A stretch of DNA of 14,288 nt from Streptococcus pseudopneumoniae ATCC BAA-960 = CCUG 49455 (GCF_002087075.1 NZ_MWSM01000001.1:45339-59626), one strand, 5' to 3'. Numbered from the stretch's first letter, positions 7,338 to 13,643 are shown. A program made the numbers and translations. The notes: generated by a model from the letters alone, not told the origin.

Positions 7338-7428
7338 CAAATCAATAAAAACTCTACCTTTTTTAGATAAATATATCATCTGGATATTGAAGTTAAGCCC
7401 TGCTATCATTTCGATGGCAGGGCTTTTT
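7338..7428 (+). ncRNA. candidate small RNA of about 90 nt (csRNA-like)
   Basis: A possible orphan transcript. A weak promoter with -10 TATATA at 7326-7331 would start RNA near 7338. The transcript would carry a single-stranded CUCUACCUUUUUU run (pyrimidine-rich, complementary to purine-rich ribosome sites) and end at the strong terminator 7395-7428. Upstream, TTTAAG-N5-TTTGAT (7295-7311) resembles the CiaR direct repeat (TTTAAG-N5-TTTAAG) in one half only. Size and layout resemble the cia-dependent small RNAs of streptococci. I cannot confirm transcription. Confidence 0.35.
7395..7428 (+). terminator. strong orphan terminator
   Basis: AGCCCTGC and GGCAGGGCT pair into a GC-rich stem of about 8-9 bp, followed by five T residues ending about 7428. 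There is no gene upstream on the plus strand within the insert, which is the main reason to suspect a small RNA. Confidence 0.85.
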
Positions 7429-7475
7429 AATATTTGGTACACTAACTTCTTATCTATATTTTGGTGGATTTTAAG

Positions 7476-7504
7476 TTGACATCTACAAAGTTTAATGTTA
7501 GAAT
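7476..7504 (+). promoter_or_regulatory. cadD-cadX promoter
   Basis: TTGACA (7476-7481), a 17-bp spacer and TAGAAT (7499-7504), with TGT directly before the -10. This is close to consensus and so needs a repressor, for which an operator follows at once. Confidence 0.85.
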
Positions 7505-7505
7505 A

Positions 7506-7527
7506 CATTCAAAAATATATTTGAATG
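7506..7527. promoter_or_regulatory. cad operator
   Basis: CATTCAAA - 6 bp - TTTGAATG, a perfect 8-bp inverted repeat lying two bases after the -10 box. As I recall it, the operator bound by the ArsR-family repressor CadC in staphylococci has the same TCAAA/TTTGA core. Confidence 0.8.
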
Positions 7528-7536
7528 AGGTGTTTT

Positions 7537-8151
7537 ATGATTCAAAATGTTGTTACTTCAATAATCCTGTATTCTGGGACAGCCGTAGACTTACTTATTA
7601 TCCTAATGTTATTTTTTGCCAAAAGAAAAAGCAGAAAAGACATCATTAACATCTATTTAGGACAATTTCTAGGCTCTGTTAGTCTAATATTGCTAAGTTT
7701 GCTTTTTGCATTTGTCTTAAATTATATTCCTAGTAAAGAGATTTTAGGTTTACTCGGTTTGATTCCAATTTTCCTAGGCCTCAAAGTTTTGCTTTTAGGA
7801 GATTCTGATGGAGAAGCTATTGCAAAAGATGGTTTGCGAAAAGACAATAAAAACCTGATTTTTCTAGTCGCTATGATTACTTTTGCAAGTTGTGGCGCTG
7901 ACAATATTGGTGTCTTTGTCCCATATTTTACCACCTTAAATTTAGCGAATTTGATAGTGACTTTACTTACTTTTCTAGTCATGATTTATTTCTTGGTTTT
8001 TTCTGCCCAAAAATTGGCACAAGTCCCTTCTGTTGGAGAAACTTTGGAAAAATATAGCAGATGGTTTATTGCCGTTGTCTATTTAGGATTGGGGATGTAT
8101 ATTCTGATTGAAAACAACAGCTTTGACATGCTAAGGACTGTGTTCGGCTAG
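7537..8151 (+). CDS. cadD: cadmium resistance transporter, CadD family
   Basis: A 204-residue membrane protein of the CadD family, which lowers intracellular cadmium. Hydrophobic segments lie at about 6-28, 40-61, 68-87, 107-117, 137-157 and 177-194. The family mark CGADN (119-123), followed by GVFVPYF, is present. The ATG at 7537 is chosen because GAGGTG precedes it; an in-frame ATG at 7525 lies inside the operator and has no ribosome site. It is first in a two-gene operon under the promoter and operator at 7476-7527. Its stop codon overlaps the ribosome site of cadX. The pair sits inside the inferred insertion, so it is accessory cargo. Confidence 0.92.
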   Translation: MIQNVVTSIILYSGTAVDLLIILMLFFAKRKSRKDIINIYLGQFLGSVSLILLSLLFAFVLNYIPSKEILGLLGLIPIFLGLKVLLLGDSDGEAIAKDGLRKDNKNLIFLVAMITFASCGADNIGVFVPYFTTLNLANLIVTLLTFLVMIYFLVFSAQKLAQVPSVGETLEKYSRWFIAVVYLGLGMYILIENNSFDMLRTVFG

Positions 8152-8162
8152 GAGAAAAAAAT

Positions 8163-8501
8163 ATGAAAAAAGATAGTATTTGCCAAGTGAATATTATAAA
8201 TCAACAAAATGTTACAACCGCGACGAACTACCTTGAAAAGGAAAAAGTCCAAAAATCACTTCGTATTTTATCAAAGTTTACCGATAATAAACAGATAAAT
8301 ATCATCTTTTATCTCCTTGCTGTTGAAGAACTCTGTGTCTGTGATATAGCCTGTTTACTAAATCTCAGTATGGCATCTGCCTCCCACCATCTTCGTAAAC
8401 TAGCCAATCAAAACATCTTGGACACTAGAAGAGATGGGAAAATTATATATTATTTTATAAAAGATGAGGAAATCAGAGATTTTTTTAATCAACTAGGATA
8501 A
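8163..8501 (+). CDS. cadX: cadmium-sensing ArsR-family repressor (CadC/CadX)
   Basis: A 112-residue winged-helix repressor of the ArsR/SmtB family. The thiolate metal site typical of CadC is complete in outline: ELCVCD with C58 and C60, plus the N-terminal C7. The recognition helix is in MASASHHLRKL (70-80), and the wing is DTRRDGKIIYYF. Cadmium binding should release it from the operator at 7506-7527 and switch on cadD and its own gene. It begins 11 bp after cadD behind GGAG. The name cadX follows cadD-cadX pairs; cadC would be equally acceptable. Confidence 0.9.
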   Translation: MKKDSICQVNIINQQNVTTATNYLEKEKVQKSLRILSKFTDNKQINIIFYLLAVEELCVCDIACLLNLSMASASHHLRKLANQNILDTRRDGKIIYYFIKDEEIRDFFNQLG

Positions 8502-8544
8502 CAACTATTTTTACTACTTTTCCATGATTATAGGGGGATTGTAT

Positions 8545-9104
8545 ATGAAATTTTTTGAAGAAAATTATTCACATGAACTACCTACTCGTATCAAAAATTT
8601 AAGAAAAAAACACAATATTACACAAAGCGAACTAAGCAATGCAGGTCAAGTTAGTCAAGTTGAAAAGGAAAAGCAACAAGTTACCACTTCAATATTGCTT
8701 TATTTGAATACTCAAACCGACTTAGACTATAAAGAAATTATTTTTGGAGATATTGCCAAGCTTGTTGAAAATATGTTTTACCACTGCTTCGGCTCTATTT
8801 TATTTAGAGATTTGGAAACTGTAAATAAAAGAATGAATTCTTTGTCGGATGATGACTTAATTTCTATACAATCTAGCTGTCTTAGACTTTCCAAGACATT
8901 CGCAAATTTCAATATTCAAAGAAAAAAATTTTTGATTTCTGATGAAACTGAAAAAATTATCCATAATGGCAAAAAGGTCATTAAAAAATCAAAAAAGATA
9001 AATCAATTTCAACAACAATGGACACATACGCCGAGTTAGCACCGCAAAGAAAGTTAGAATCTGTTAATCTTTATATCGATAAGATTGCTGAACTAACGCA
9101 ATAA
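8545..9104 (+). pseudogene. XRE-type regulator gene with a frameshift
   Basis: The reading frame opens at ATG 8545 (ribosome site AGGGGGA at 8532-8538). Residues about 9-62 look like a helix-turn-helix: RIKNLRKKHNITQSEL, then VSQVEKEKQQVTTSILLYL and the closing EIIFGD. A long helical C-terminal part follows. That frame stops at 9037-9039. Another frame, open from 8985 to the TAA at 9102-9104, continues sensibly with TYAELAPQRKLESVNLYIDKIAEL. The switch must fall after 8984, where two A6 runs (8983-8988 and 8991-8996) make slippage likely. The intact protein would be about 186 residues. The truncated 164-residue form keeps the DNA-binding part and may still work. No partner gene or promoter is obvious; the gap to cadX is 43 bp. 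Confidence 0.65.
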
Positions 9105-9328
9105 CTACTCTACTATTTACTCTACCTTTTATTATGTAGCATTCTAAAAACATTGATGTACCAACGTTTCTAACAGCTAAAATAGAAATTATTTAATCTT
9201 TTACAGACCTAAACTATTCCCCTATTTAGAATCTATTAATTCATATTTTATAAATTAATTAGTAGATATCTTTTTTAAAATCCTTGATATTTCGCTGTTT
9301 TTAGTCTAATTGAAATCTATACTTTCCA
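9105..9328. other. AT-rich stretch without genes
   Basis: Very AT-rich, with stop codons in all frames and no hairpin followed by T residues. I see no feature in it. Confidence 0.6.
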
Positions 9329-9356
9329 AACCAGATCTTAAGAAAGCTCGTAAAGC
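9329..9356 (+). repeat. 28-bp direct repeat, right copy
   Basis: Identical to 5926-5953. On the plus strand it reads PDLKKARKASQFSKG and then a stop (9377-9379), so this copy looks like the genuine end of a lost gene. Synonymous differences from the left copy follow the identical stretch. Confidence 0.75.
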
Positions 9357-9410
9357 TAGCCAGTTCTCTAAAGGTTAAGAACTAGCTACAATACAGTATT
9401 TACAACACTT

Positions 9411-9564
9411 TATACTCAATGAAAATCAAAGAGCAAACTAGGAAGCTAGCCGCAGGTTGTTCAAAGAACTGCTTTGAGGTTGTAGATAAGACTGACGAAG
9501 TAAGTAACCATACCTACGGCAAGACGACGTTGACGTGGTTTGAAGAGATTTTCAAAGAGTATTA
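9411..9564 (-). repeat. complete BOX element (A-B-C, one boxB)
   Basis: boxC (about 9411-9463), one boxB (about 9464-9511) and boxA (about 9512-9564) on the minus strand. It starts at TATACTCAATGAAAATCAAA and ends at AAAGAGTAT. The open frame across it is repeat sequence, not a gene. Confidence 0.92.
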
Positions 9565-9570
9565 TGGTTC

Positions 9571-9589
9571 ACACCATGGGGTGTTTTTT
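9571..9589 (+). terminator. weak terminator-like hairpin after the BOX
   Basis: ACACC - ATGG - GGTGT followed by six T residues. The stem is only 5 bp, and no plus-strand gene precedes it. Confidence 0.3.
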
Positions 9590-9722
9590 GATGATTTTAA
9601 GCAAAATTCATACCATTTAATTGAAAGTTATTTAAATTAGATGAAAATTTGTTTTCTGAAAAAGTGGGAAAACATTGATTTTAAGCGAATTTTGAATCAT
9701 ATTCGAATGGGAGTTTTTAAAA
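9590..9722. other. gene-free end of the inferred insertion
   Basis: No open frame of interest. It holds two copies of TGATTTTAAGC (near 9591 and 9676, the first with one base altered just after the core), a motif also found at 7291. Confidence 0.5.
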
Positions 9723-9923
9723 TCATGTTTCGGTGGTAAAAGTTCCAAACTGTATTCTCCATAGTAGAATGATATCACCTGCCAGCGAATCATCTGCCAA
9801 TAAGTCCATATTTCGTTTGGGAACGGGCTTAGGATTTAGGAGCCAAGCATCCAAATCACGTTCAGGAGAGATGAAGGGTTTGACTTGGTGTTCTTTATAA
9901 AATATTTCTAAAATACTATTCAC
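9723..9923 (-). pseudogene. N-terminal fragment of the split gene
   Basis: Sixty-six codons from GTG 9923, which has AGAGG six bases upstream, to a TGA at 9723-9725 created at the insertion edge. The stretch RDLDAWLLNPKPVP is followed by DIILLWRIQFGTFTTET; the natural continuation is WFPKYFEY at 5930. Together the pieces give a soluble protein of about 180 residues of unknown family function. Because the fragment keeps its start and ribosome site, it may still be made as a short peptide. It is divergent from rpsP, about 86 bp from that promoter. Confidence 0.7.
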
Positions 9924-9993
9924 GGATAGCCTCTTTCAAACATTTATTTCCTACTTCTAACAAATTTCTAAATGGTTTAAAAATTTTATAGTC

Positions 9994-10014
9994 TGTCAAG
10001 TTTTTTTCTTGACA
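9994..10014. promoter_or_regulatory. perfect inverted repeat over the rpsP -35 box
   Basis: TGTCAAG - seven T - CTTGACA. The right arm contains the rpsP -35 hexamer. It could be an operator or simply two mirrored -35-like boxes. No matching leftward -10 was found. Confidence 0.5.
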
Positions 10015-10036
10015 CCTGTTAGAAATCTGCTATAAT
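10009..10036 (+). promoter_or_regulatory. rpsP promoter
   Basis: Consensus TTGACA (10009-10014) and consensus TATAAT (10031-10036) are 16 bp apart, with TGC directly before the -10. It is very strong, as expected for a ribosomal protein operon. Confidence 0.92.
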
Positions 10037-10048
10037 AGAACATGTGCT

Positions 10049-10065
10049 AAATAGCTCAGCTATTT
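10049..10065 (+). promoter_or_regulatory. hairpin in the rpsP leader
   Basis: AAATAGC - TCA - GCTATTT, a perfect 7-bp stem near the predicted 5' end of the rpsP mRNA. No T run follows, so it is not a terminator. It may stabilise the transcript or take part in control; neither is shown. Confidence 0.5.
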
Positions 10066-10100
10066 CACCGAAATAAAAAATAAGAAAAGAGACTTTAAAA

Positions 10101-10373
10101 ATGGCAGTTAAAATCCGTTTGACTCGTATGGGTTCTAAGAAAAAACCTTTCTACCGTATCAACGTAGCAGATTCACGTTCACCACGTGACGGACGTTTCA
10201 TCGAAACAGTTGGAACTTACAACCCACTTGTTGCTGAAAACCAAGTAACTTTGAAAGAAGACCGCGTTCTTGCATGGTTGGCTAATGGAGCTCAACCTTC
10301 AGACACAGTACGTAACATCCTTTCAAAAGAAGGCGTATTGAAAAAATTCCACGATTCTAAATTTTCAAAATAA
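10101..10373 (+). CDS. rpsP: 30S ribosomal protein S16 (bS16)
   Basis: A 90-residue ribosomal protein of the small subunit, needed in 30S assembly. The N-terminal [20 protein letters not shown] is the family signature, followed by [12 protein letters not shown] and the TYNP turn. Length is normal. It has a strong promoter and is followed 19 bp later by khpA, the usual Firmicutes arrangement in which rimM and trmD come next. Here a terminator and a dead gene come between. Confidence 0.98.
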
Positions 10374-10392
10374 GTTTAAAGTAGGTTGACAG

Positions 10393-10632
10393 ATGGATAC
10401 GATTGAAAATCTCATTATTGCGATTGTGAAACCCTTAATTTCACAACCAGATGCCTTAACTATCAAGATTGAGGATACACCAGAATTTTTGGAATATCAT
10501 TTGAATCTTGATCAAAGCGATGTGGGTCGTGTAATCGGTCGTAAGGGTCGCACTATTTCTGCGATAAGAACGATTGTCTACTCTGTCCCAACTGAATACA
10601 AAAAAGTAAGAATCGTTATTGACGAAAAATAA
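10393..10632 (+). CDS. khpA: KH-domain RNA-binding protein KhpA
   Basis: A 79-residue protein that is a single KH domain, with the RNA-binding GxxG loop in [14 protein letters not shown] (47-60). In S. pneumoniae KhpA pairs with KhpB (EloR/Jag), binds RNA and takes part in control of cell elongation and division. Start ATG 10393 has a modest ribosome site (AGGTTG), consistent with coupling to rpsP. It is the last gene before the terminator at 10636. Confidence 0.95.
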
Positions 10633-10635
10633 GAA

Positions 10636-10661
10636 GGGCGGGACGGATGTCTCGCTTTTTT
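10636..10661 (+). terminator. terminator after khpA
   Basis: GCGGGAC - GGAT - GTCTCGC, one G-U pair within the core and further wobble pairs outside it, followed by six T residues ending at 10661. It starts 4 bp after the khpA stop and should uncouple rpsP-khpA from rimM-trmD. Confidence 0.85.
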
Positions 10662-10675
10662 GCGAGGAATAGAAG

Positions 10676-11111
10676 ATGAAATATTTAACGTTTAGACAAT
10701 TACAAGACTAGTTATACTCAATGAAAATCAAAGAGCAAACTAGGAAGCTAGCCGCAGGCTGTACTGGAGTACGGCAAGGTGAAGCTGACGTAGTTTGAAG
10801 AGATTTTCGAAGAGTATTACTCGAACATTACCAGTAGTCTCGAACTGAGGAAGGTCTTTTTATCAAGCTAGTGGAGGAAGTCGGAGAAGTAGCCGAGGTT
10901 TTGAATAGGCGCTCTGGTCGAAAAGAAGGGATAGGATTCGAACGAGGAACTTGCCAGAGAACTGACTGATATCATTCACTACACCGTCGCAATCGTCGCC
11001 ATCAACCATATTGACCTTACCAAGACTATCTTTGAGAAAGATAAGACTGCAGCCATTAAGTACTAACATGAACGTGATTTGGAAGGATTTTTGAAGGTGA
11101 AGGAGAATTGA
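10676..11111 (+). pseudogene. MazG-like nucleotide pyrophosphohydrolase, destroyed by a BOX insertion and later mutations
   Basis: The start is intact: ATG 10676 behind GAGG reads MKYLTFRQLQD and then meets TAG at the edge of a BOX (10713-10817). After the BOX the protein resumes with SRTEEGLFIKLVEEVGEVAE, which carries the EExxE metal motif of MazG-type enzymes. A frameshift in about 10929-10950 moves to EELARELTDIIHYTVAIVAIN, the ExxD half. A TAA at 11064-11066 then interrupts IKY-HERDLEGFL, most likely a mutated Asn codon; the original stop is 11109-11111. The living enzyme would be about 110-120 residues, all-alpha, hydrolysing (d)NTPs to monophosphates. Three independent lesions make it clearly dead. 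Confidence 0.85.
10713..10817 (-). repeat. short BOX element (A-C, no boxB)
   Basis: boxC from TATACTCAATGAAAATCAAA joins directly to boxA (ACGGCAAGGTGAAGCTGACG) and ends at CGAAGAGTAT. boxB is absent. It lies inside the MazG-like gene after codon 11. Confidence 0.92.
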
Positions 11112-11128
11112 TGTCCTCTTCCTCCAAC

Positions 11129-11157
11129 TTGAGAAAATCCTTGAAACATGATAAAAT
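11129..11157 (+). promoter_or_regulatory. promoter for the hydrolase-rimM-trmD genes
   Basis: TTGAGA (11129-11134), a 17-bp spacer and TAAAAT (11152-11157), with TGA directly before the -10. It is the only good promoter between the khpA terminator and rimM. Confidence 0.7.
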
Positions 11158-11208
11158 AAAGGATAAGGACTTTTAATAATTCATTATATAGAATGAGTGG
11201 ATTTCTTT

Positions 11209-11997
11209 ATGAAGAGGTTTGAAGTATCTACAGAAATTGGTAGTCTCTCTGTTACTTATCAAAAGCAAAAGAAAGTGCTAATTTGTCTAAACGGAGCAGG
11301 TTTGCTACCAAGTTATGAAAATTTTTCACTTATACTCGAAAAACTTCCGTCCACAATTGGTTATTTGACAATTGATTTTCCGAACACAGGTAGAAGTCCG
11401 ATTCATGACCAAGCTGGAAAAAATCTGGATAATCTTGCAGATGCAGTTTATGAAGTACTTGAAGAATTGGTGATTTCTGAATATATACTTTGTGTACATA
11501 GTTTGAGTGGAATTTTAGCTTGCAAATTGCTCAACAAACCAATTAAGTGTCAGGCTTTAGTAGCAATTGAACCGACAACTAAAAACGTCATGTTTGCTGA
11601 TTTTTCAGAAAATCCTTATCCAGAAATGGAAGAGCAGATGAGGCTGATTGATGAGTGTGGTCCTGAACTTTATTTTAAGAACTTAACTCAAGCAACATTT
11701 AGTCCTGAAACGAATAAAGAAATCTGGGAAATAATGCAAGAAAAAGGTTCAGAGTTGGAAAATCAAGATCCAGGATTTCAGATATCTGGAGAGATTACTG
11801 AGGAAGATTTTGAGGATGTATCAATACCAGATTGTATCCCTGTATTTGTTTTTTGTCAGCCTTACAGAGAAAAAGAGTACAGAGAATCAGAATATTGGAC
11901 TTCCAATGCTAGACTCATTTTAGGAGGGAATCACCATTATTTACAGTGGTCTGAATCCGAAAAAATTGCGACTATTATTCGAGAATTGTCAGAATAA
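11209..11997 (+). CDS. alpha/beta hydrolase, substrate unknown
   Basis: A 262-residue cytoplasmic protein with an alpha/beta-hydrolase outline: an early strand and oxyanion loop (KVLICLNGAG), the TIDFPNTGRS block, the nucleophile elbow VHSLSG with Ser 98, and a C-terminal GGNHHYLQW giving the catalytic His (242 or 243). The elbow is V-H-S-L-S instead of G-x-S-x-G, an accepted variant. The acid residue is not clear. ATG 11209 is preferred over the in-frame GTG at 11197, because GAGTGG at 11195-11200 then sits as a ribosome site 8 bp upstream. It lies 30 bp before rimM with no terminator between, so it is co-transcribed, although it is unrelated to tRNA or ribosome work as far as I can see. Confidence 0.8.
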   Translation: MKRFEVSTEIGSLSVTYQKQKKVLICLNGAGLLPSYENFSLILEKLPSTIGYLTIDFPNTGRSPIHDQAGKNLDNLADAVYEVLEELVISEYILCVHSLSGILACKLLNKPIKCQALVAIEPTTKNVMFADFSENPYPEMEEQMRLIDECGPELYFKNLTQATFSPETNKEIWEIMQEKGSELENQDPGFQISGEITEEDFEDVSIPDCIPVFVFCQPYREKEYRESEYWTSNARLILGGNHHYLQWSESEKIATIIRELSE

Positions 11998-12027
11998 GAT
12001 GGAAAGAAGGAGACTACAGGAGACAAG

Positions 12028-12546
12028 ATGAACTACTTTAATGTTGGGAAAATCGTCAATACGCAAGGGTTGCAGGGTGAGATGCGAGTCTTGTCTGTGA
12101 CGGATTTTGCAGAAGAACGGTTTAAAAAAGGGGCTGAGCTAGCTTTGTTTGATGAAAAAGATCAGTTTGTTCAAACAGTGACCATTGCTAGCCACCGTAA
12201 ACAGAAGAACTTTGACATTATTAAATTCAAAGATATGTACCATATCAACGCTATCGAAAAGTACAAGGGATACAGTCTCAAGGTCGCTGAGGAAGATTTA
12301 AACGATTTAGACGATGGTGAATTTTATTATCACGAGATTATCGGTTTGGAAGTCTATGAGGGTGATAATTTGATTGGAACCATCAAGGAAATCCTGCAAC
12401 CAGGTGCTAACGATGTCTGGGTGGTCAAGCGAAAAGGCAAGCGTGACTTGCTCTTGCCTTATATCCCACCAGTGGTTCTCAATGTTGATATTCCAAATAA
12501 ACGGGTCAACGTGGAAATCTTAGAAGGGTTAGACGATGAAGATTGA
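12028..12546 (+). CDS. rimM: ribosome maturation factor RimM
   Basis: A 172-residue 30S assembly factor that binds S19 and helps fold the 16S rRNA 3' domain. The N-terminal RimM domain starts [21 protein letters not shown] (1-21). The C-terminal PRC-barrel domain includes [20 protein letters not shown] and the [14 protein letters not shown] block near 145-157. Length is typical. The ribosome site AGGAGA is 8 bp before ATG 12028. It overlaps trmD by 11 nt, the usual coupled arrangement. Confidence 0.97.
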   Translation: MNYFNVGKIVNTQGLQGEMRVLSVTDFAEERFKKGAELALFDEKDQFVQTVTIASHRKQKNFDIIKFKDMYHINAIEKYKGYSLKVAEEDLNDLDDGEFYYHEIIGLEVYEGDNLIGTIKEILQPGANDVWVVKRKGKRDLLLPYIPPVVLNVDIPNKRVNVEILEGLDDED

Positions 12547-13255
12547 TATTTTAACCCTCTTTCCAGAGATGTTTTCTCCACTGGAGCACTCAATCGTTGG
12601 AAAGGCTCGAGAAAAAGGGCTCTTGGATATCCAGTATCATAATTTTCGAGAAAAGGCTGAAAAGGCCCGTCACGTCGATGATGAACCATATGGAGGCGGT
12701 CAGGGGATGCTGCTCCGAGCCCAACCTATTTTTGATGCTTTTGATACTATTGAAAAAAAGAATCCGCGCGTGATTCTCCTTGATCCAGCTGGAAAGCAGT
12801 TTGATCAAGACTATGCAGAGGATTTGGCTCAAGAGGAAGAGTTAATCTTTATCTGTGGGCACTACGAGGGTTATGATGAGCGCATTAAGATTTTGGTGAC
12901 AGATGAGATCTCCCTGGGAGACTATGTCTTGACTGGAGGAGAATTGGCGGCCATGACTATGATTGATGCTACGGTACGCCTGATTCCAGAAGTGATTGGC
13001 AAGGAGTCTAGCCACCAAGATGATAGTTTTTCTTCTGGCCTTCTCGAATACCCTCAATACACACGTCCCTATGATTATCGAGGAATGGTTGTGCCAGATG
13101 TATTGATGAGTGGTCACCATGAAAAGATTCGTCAGTGGCGCCTGTATGAGAGTTTAAAGAAAACCTATGAACGCAGACCAGATTTGCTTGAACATTATCA
13201 ACTGACAGCAGAAGAAGAAAAAATGATGGCAGAAATCAAAGAAAACACAGAATAA
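12536..13255 (+). CDS. trmD: tRNA (guanine37-N1)-methyltransferase TrmD
   Basis: A 239-residue essential SPOUT (trefoil-knot) methyltransferase that makes m1G37 in tRNAs and so prevents +1 frameshifting. Visible marks are the N-terminal [21 protein letters not shown] (51-58), the SAM-binding knot with [10 protein letters not shown] (108-117) and [16 protein letters not shown] (123-138), and [17 protein letters not shown] (162-178), which holds the catalytic Asp. No lesion is seen. It is translationally coupled to rimM. Confidence 0.98.
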   Translation: MKIDILTLFPEMFSPLEHSIVGKAREKGLLDIQYHNFREKAEKARHVDDEPYGGGQGMLLRAQPIFDAFDTIEKKNPRVILLDPAGKQFDQDYAEDLAQEEELIFICGHYEGYDERIKILVTDEISLGDYVLTGGELAAMTMIDATVRLIPEVIGKESSHQDDSFSSGLLEYPQYTRPYDYRGMVVPDVLMSGHHEKIRQWRLYESLKKTYERRPDLLEHYQLTAEEEKMMAEIKENTE

Positions 13256-13266
13256 AGGAGAAACCT

Positions 13267-13605
13267 ATGCAAGTAATCAAACGTAATGGTGAAATTGCTG
13301 AATTTAATCCAGACAAGATTTACCAAGCCATCTTAAAGGCAGCCCAGACTGTCTATGTATTGACAGATGACTTGCGTCAAAATCTTGCTCAAGTCACTAA
13401 GAAAGTGGTTTTGGATTTGGAAGAGGCCAAGGTGGAACGTGCTACCATTAGCATGATTCAGTCTATGGTTGAACATCGTCTACTGGGTGCAGGTTACATT
13501 ACCATTGCAGAACACTACATTTCCTATCGTCTACAACGTGACTTGGAAAGAAGTGGTTATGGAGATCATATCGCGGTTCATTTACATTTTGAACAAGTTC
13601 GCTAA
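13267..13605 (+). CDS. stand-alone ATP-cone domain protein
   Basis: A 112-residue protein that is mainly one ATP-cone (about 1-92): it begins MQVIKRNGEIAEFNPDKI, the nucleotide-binding start seen in NrdA, NrdD and NrdR, and ends with YITIAEHYISYRLQRD. There is no zinc ribbon, so it is not NrdR, and no reductase domain. It may sense ATP or dATP for a partner; that is inference. AGGAG lies 5-9 bp before ATG 13267, and the gene follows trmD by 11 bp, so they are probably co-transcribed. The pneumococcus has a short hypothetical gene here, as I recall. Confidence 0.85.
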   Translation: MQVIKRNGEIAEFNPDKIYQAILKAAQTVYVLTDDLRQNLAQVTKKVVLDLEEAKVERATISMIQSMVEHRLLGAGYITIAEHYISYRLQRDLERSGYGDHIAVHLHFEQVR

Positions 13606-13610
13606 GAAAA

Positions 13611-13643
13611 AAGAGTGGGATGAAGCAACTACATCTCACTCTT
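13611..13643. terminator. bidirectional terminator, overlapping the end of the minus-strand gene
   Basis: AAGAGTGGGATG (13611-13622) pairs with CATCTCACTCTT (13632-13643) over 12 bp with one G-U pair and a 9-nt loop. On the minus strand it exits into TTTTTTCTT, a good terminator. On the plus strand the T run is delayed (about 13654-13663). Confidence 0.85.

Larger units (their letters stand above)
5931..9725. other. inferred insertion splitting a minus-strand gene
   Basis: The N-terminal fragment (9923 down to 9726) ends at ...TFTTET plus the start of a TGG codon, and the C-terminal fragment resumes at 5930 with TGG TTC CCT, giving TETWFPKYFEY across the join. Everything between appears to be inserted. 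CA occurs at both edges (5929-5930 and 9724-9725), so the exact join is ambiguous by 2 bp or reflects a 2-bp duplication. There is no recombinase gene and no obvious terminal inverted repeat. The interior is visibly richer in A and T than the flanking core genes. The contents are listed separately. Confidence 0.6.

Noticed and set aside
9419..9640. Open frame of 73 codons on the plus strand
   Set aside because: About two thirds of it is BOX repeat sequence; there is no ribosome site and no family resemblance.
9971..9999. Leftward promoter using the mirrored TTGACA at 9999-9994
   Set aside because: No -10-like hexamer lies 16-18 bp downstream on the minus strand.
11197..11997. GTG start at 11197 for the hydrolase
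   Set aside because: It would use up the only ribosome-site-like sequence; ATG 11209 is better placed.
13267..13605. NrdR, the ribonucleotide reductase repressor
   Set aside because: It has the ATP-cone but lacks the N-terminal zinc ribbon with its four Cys.
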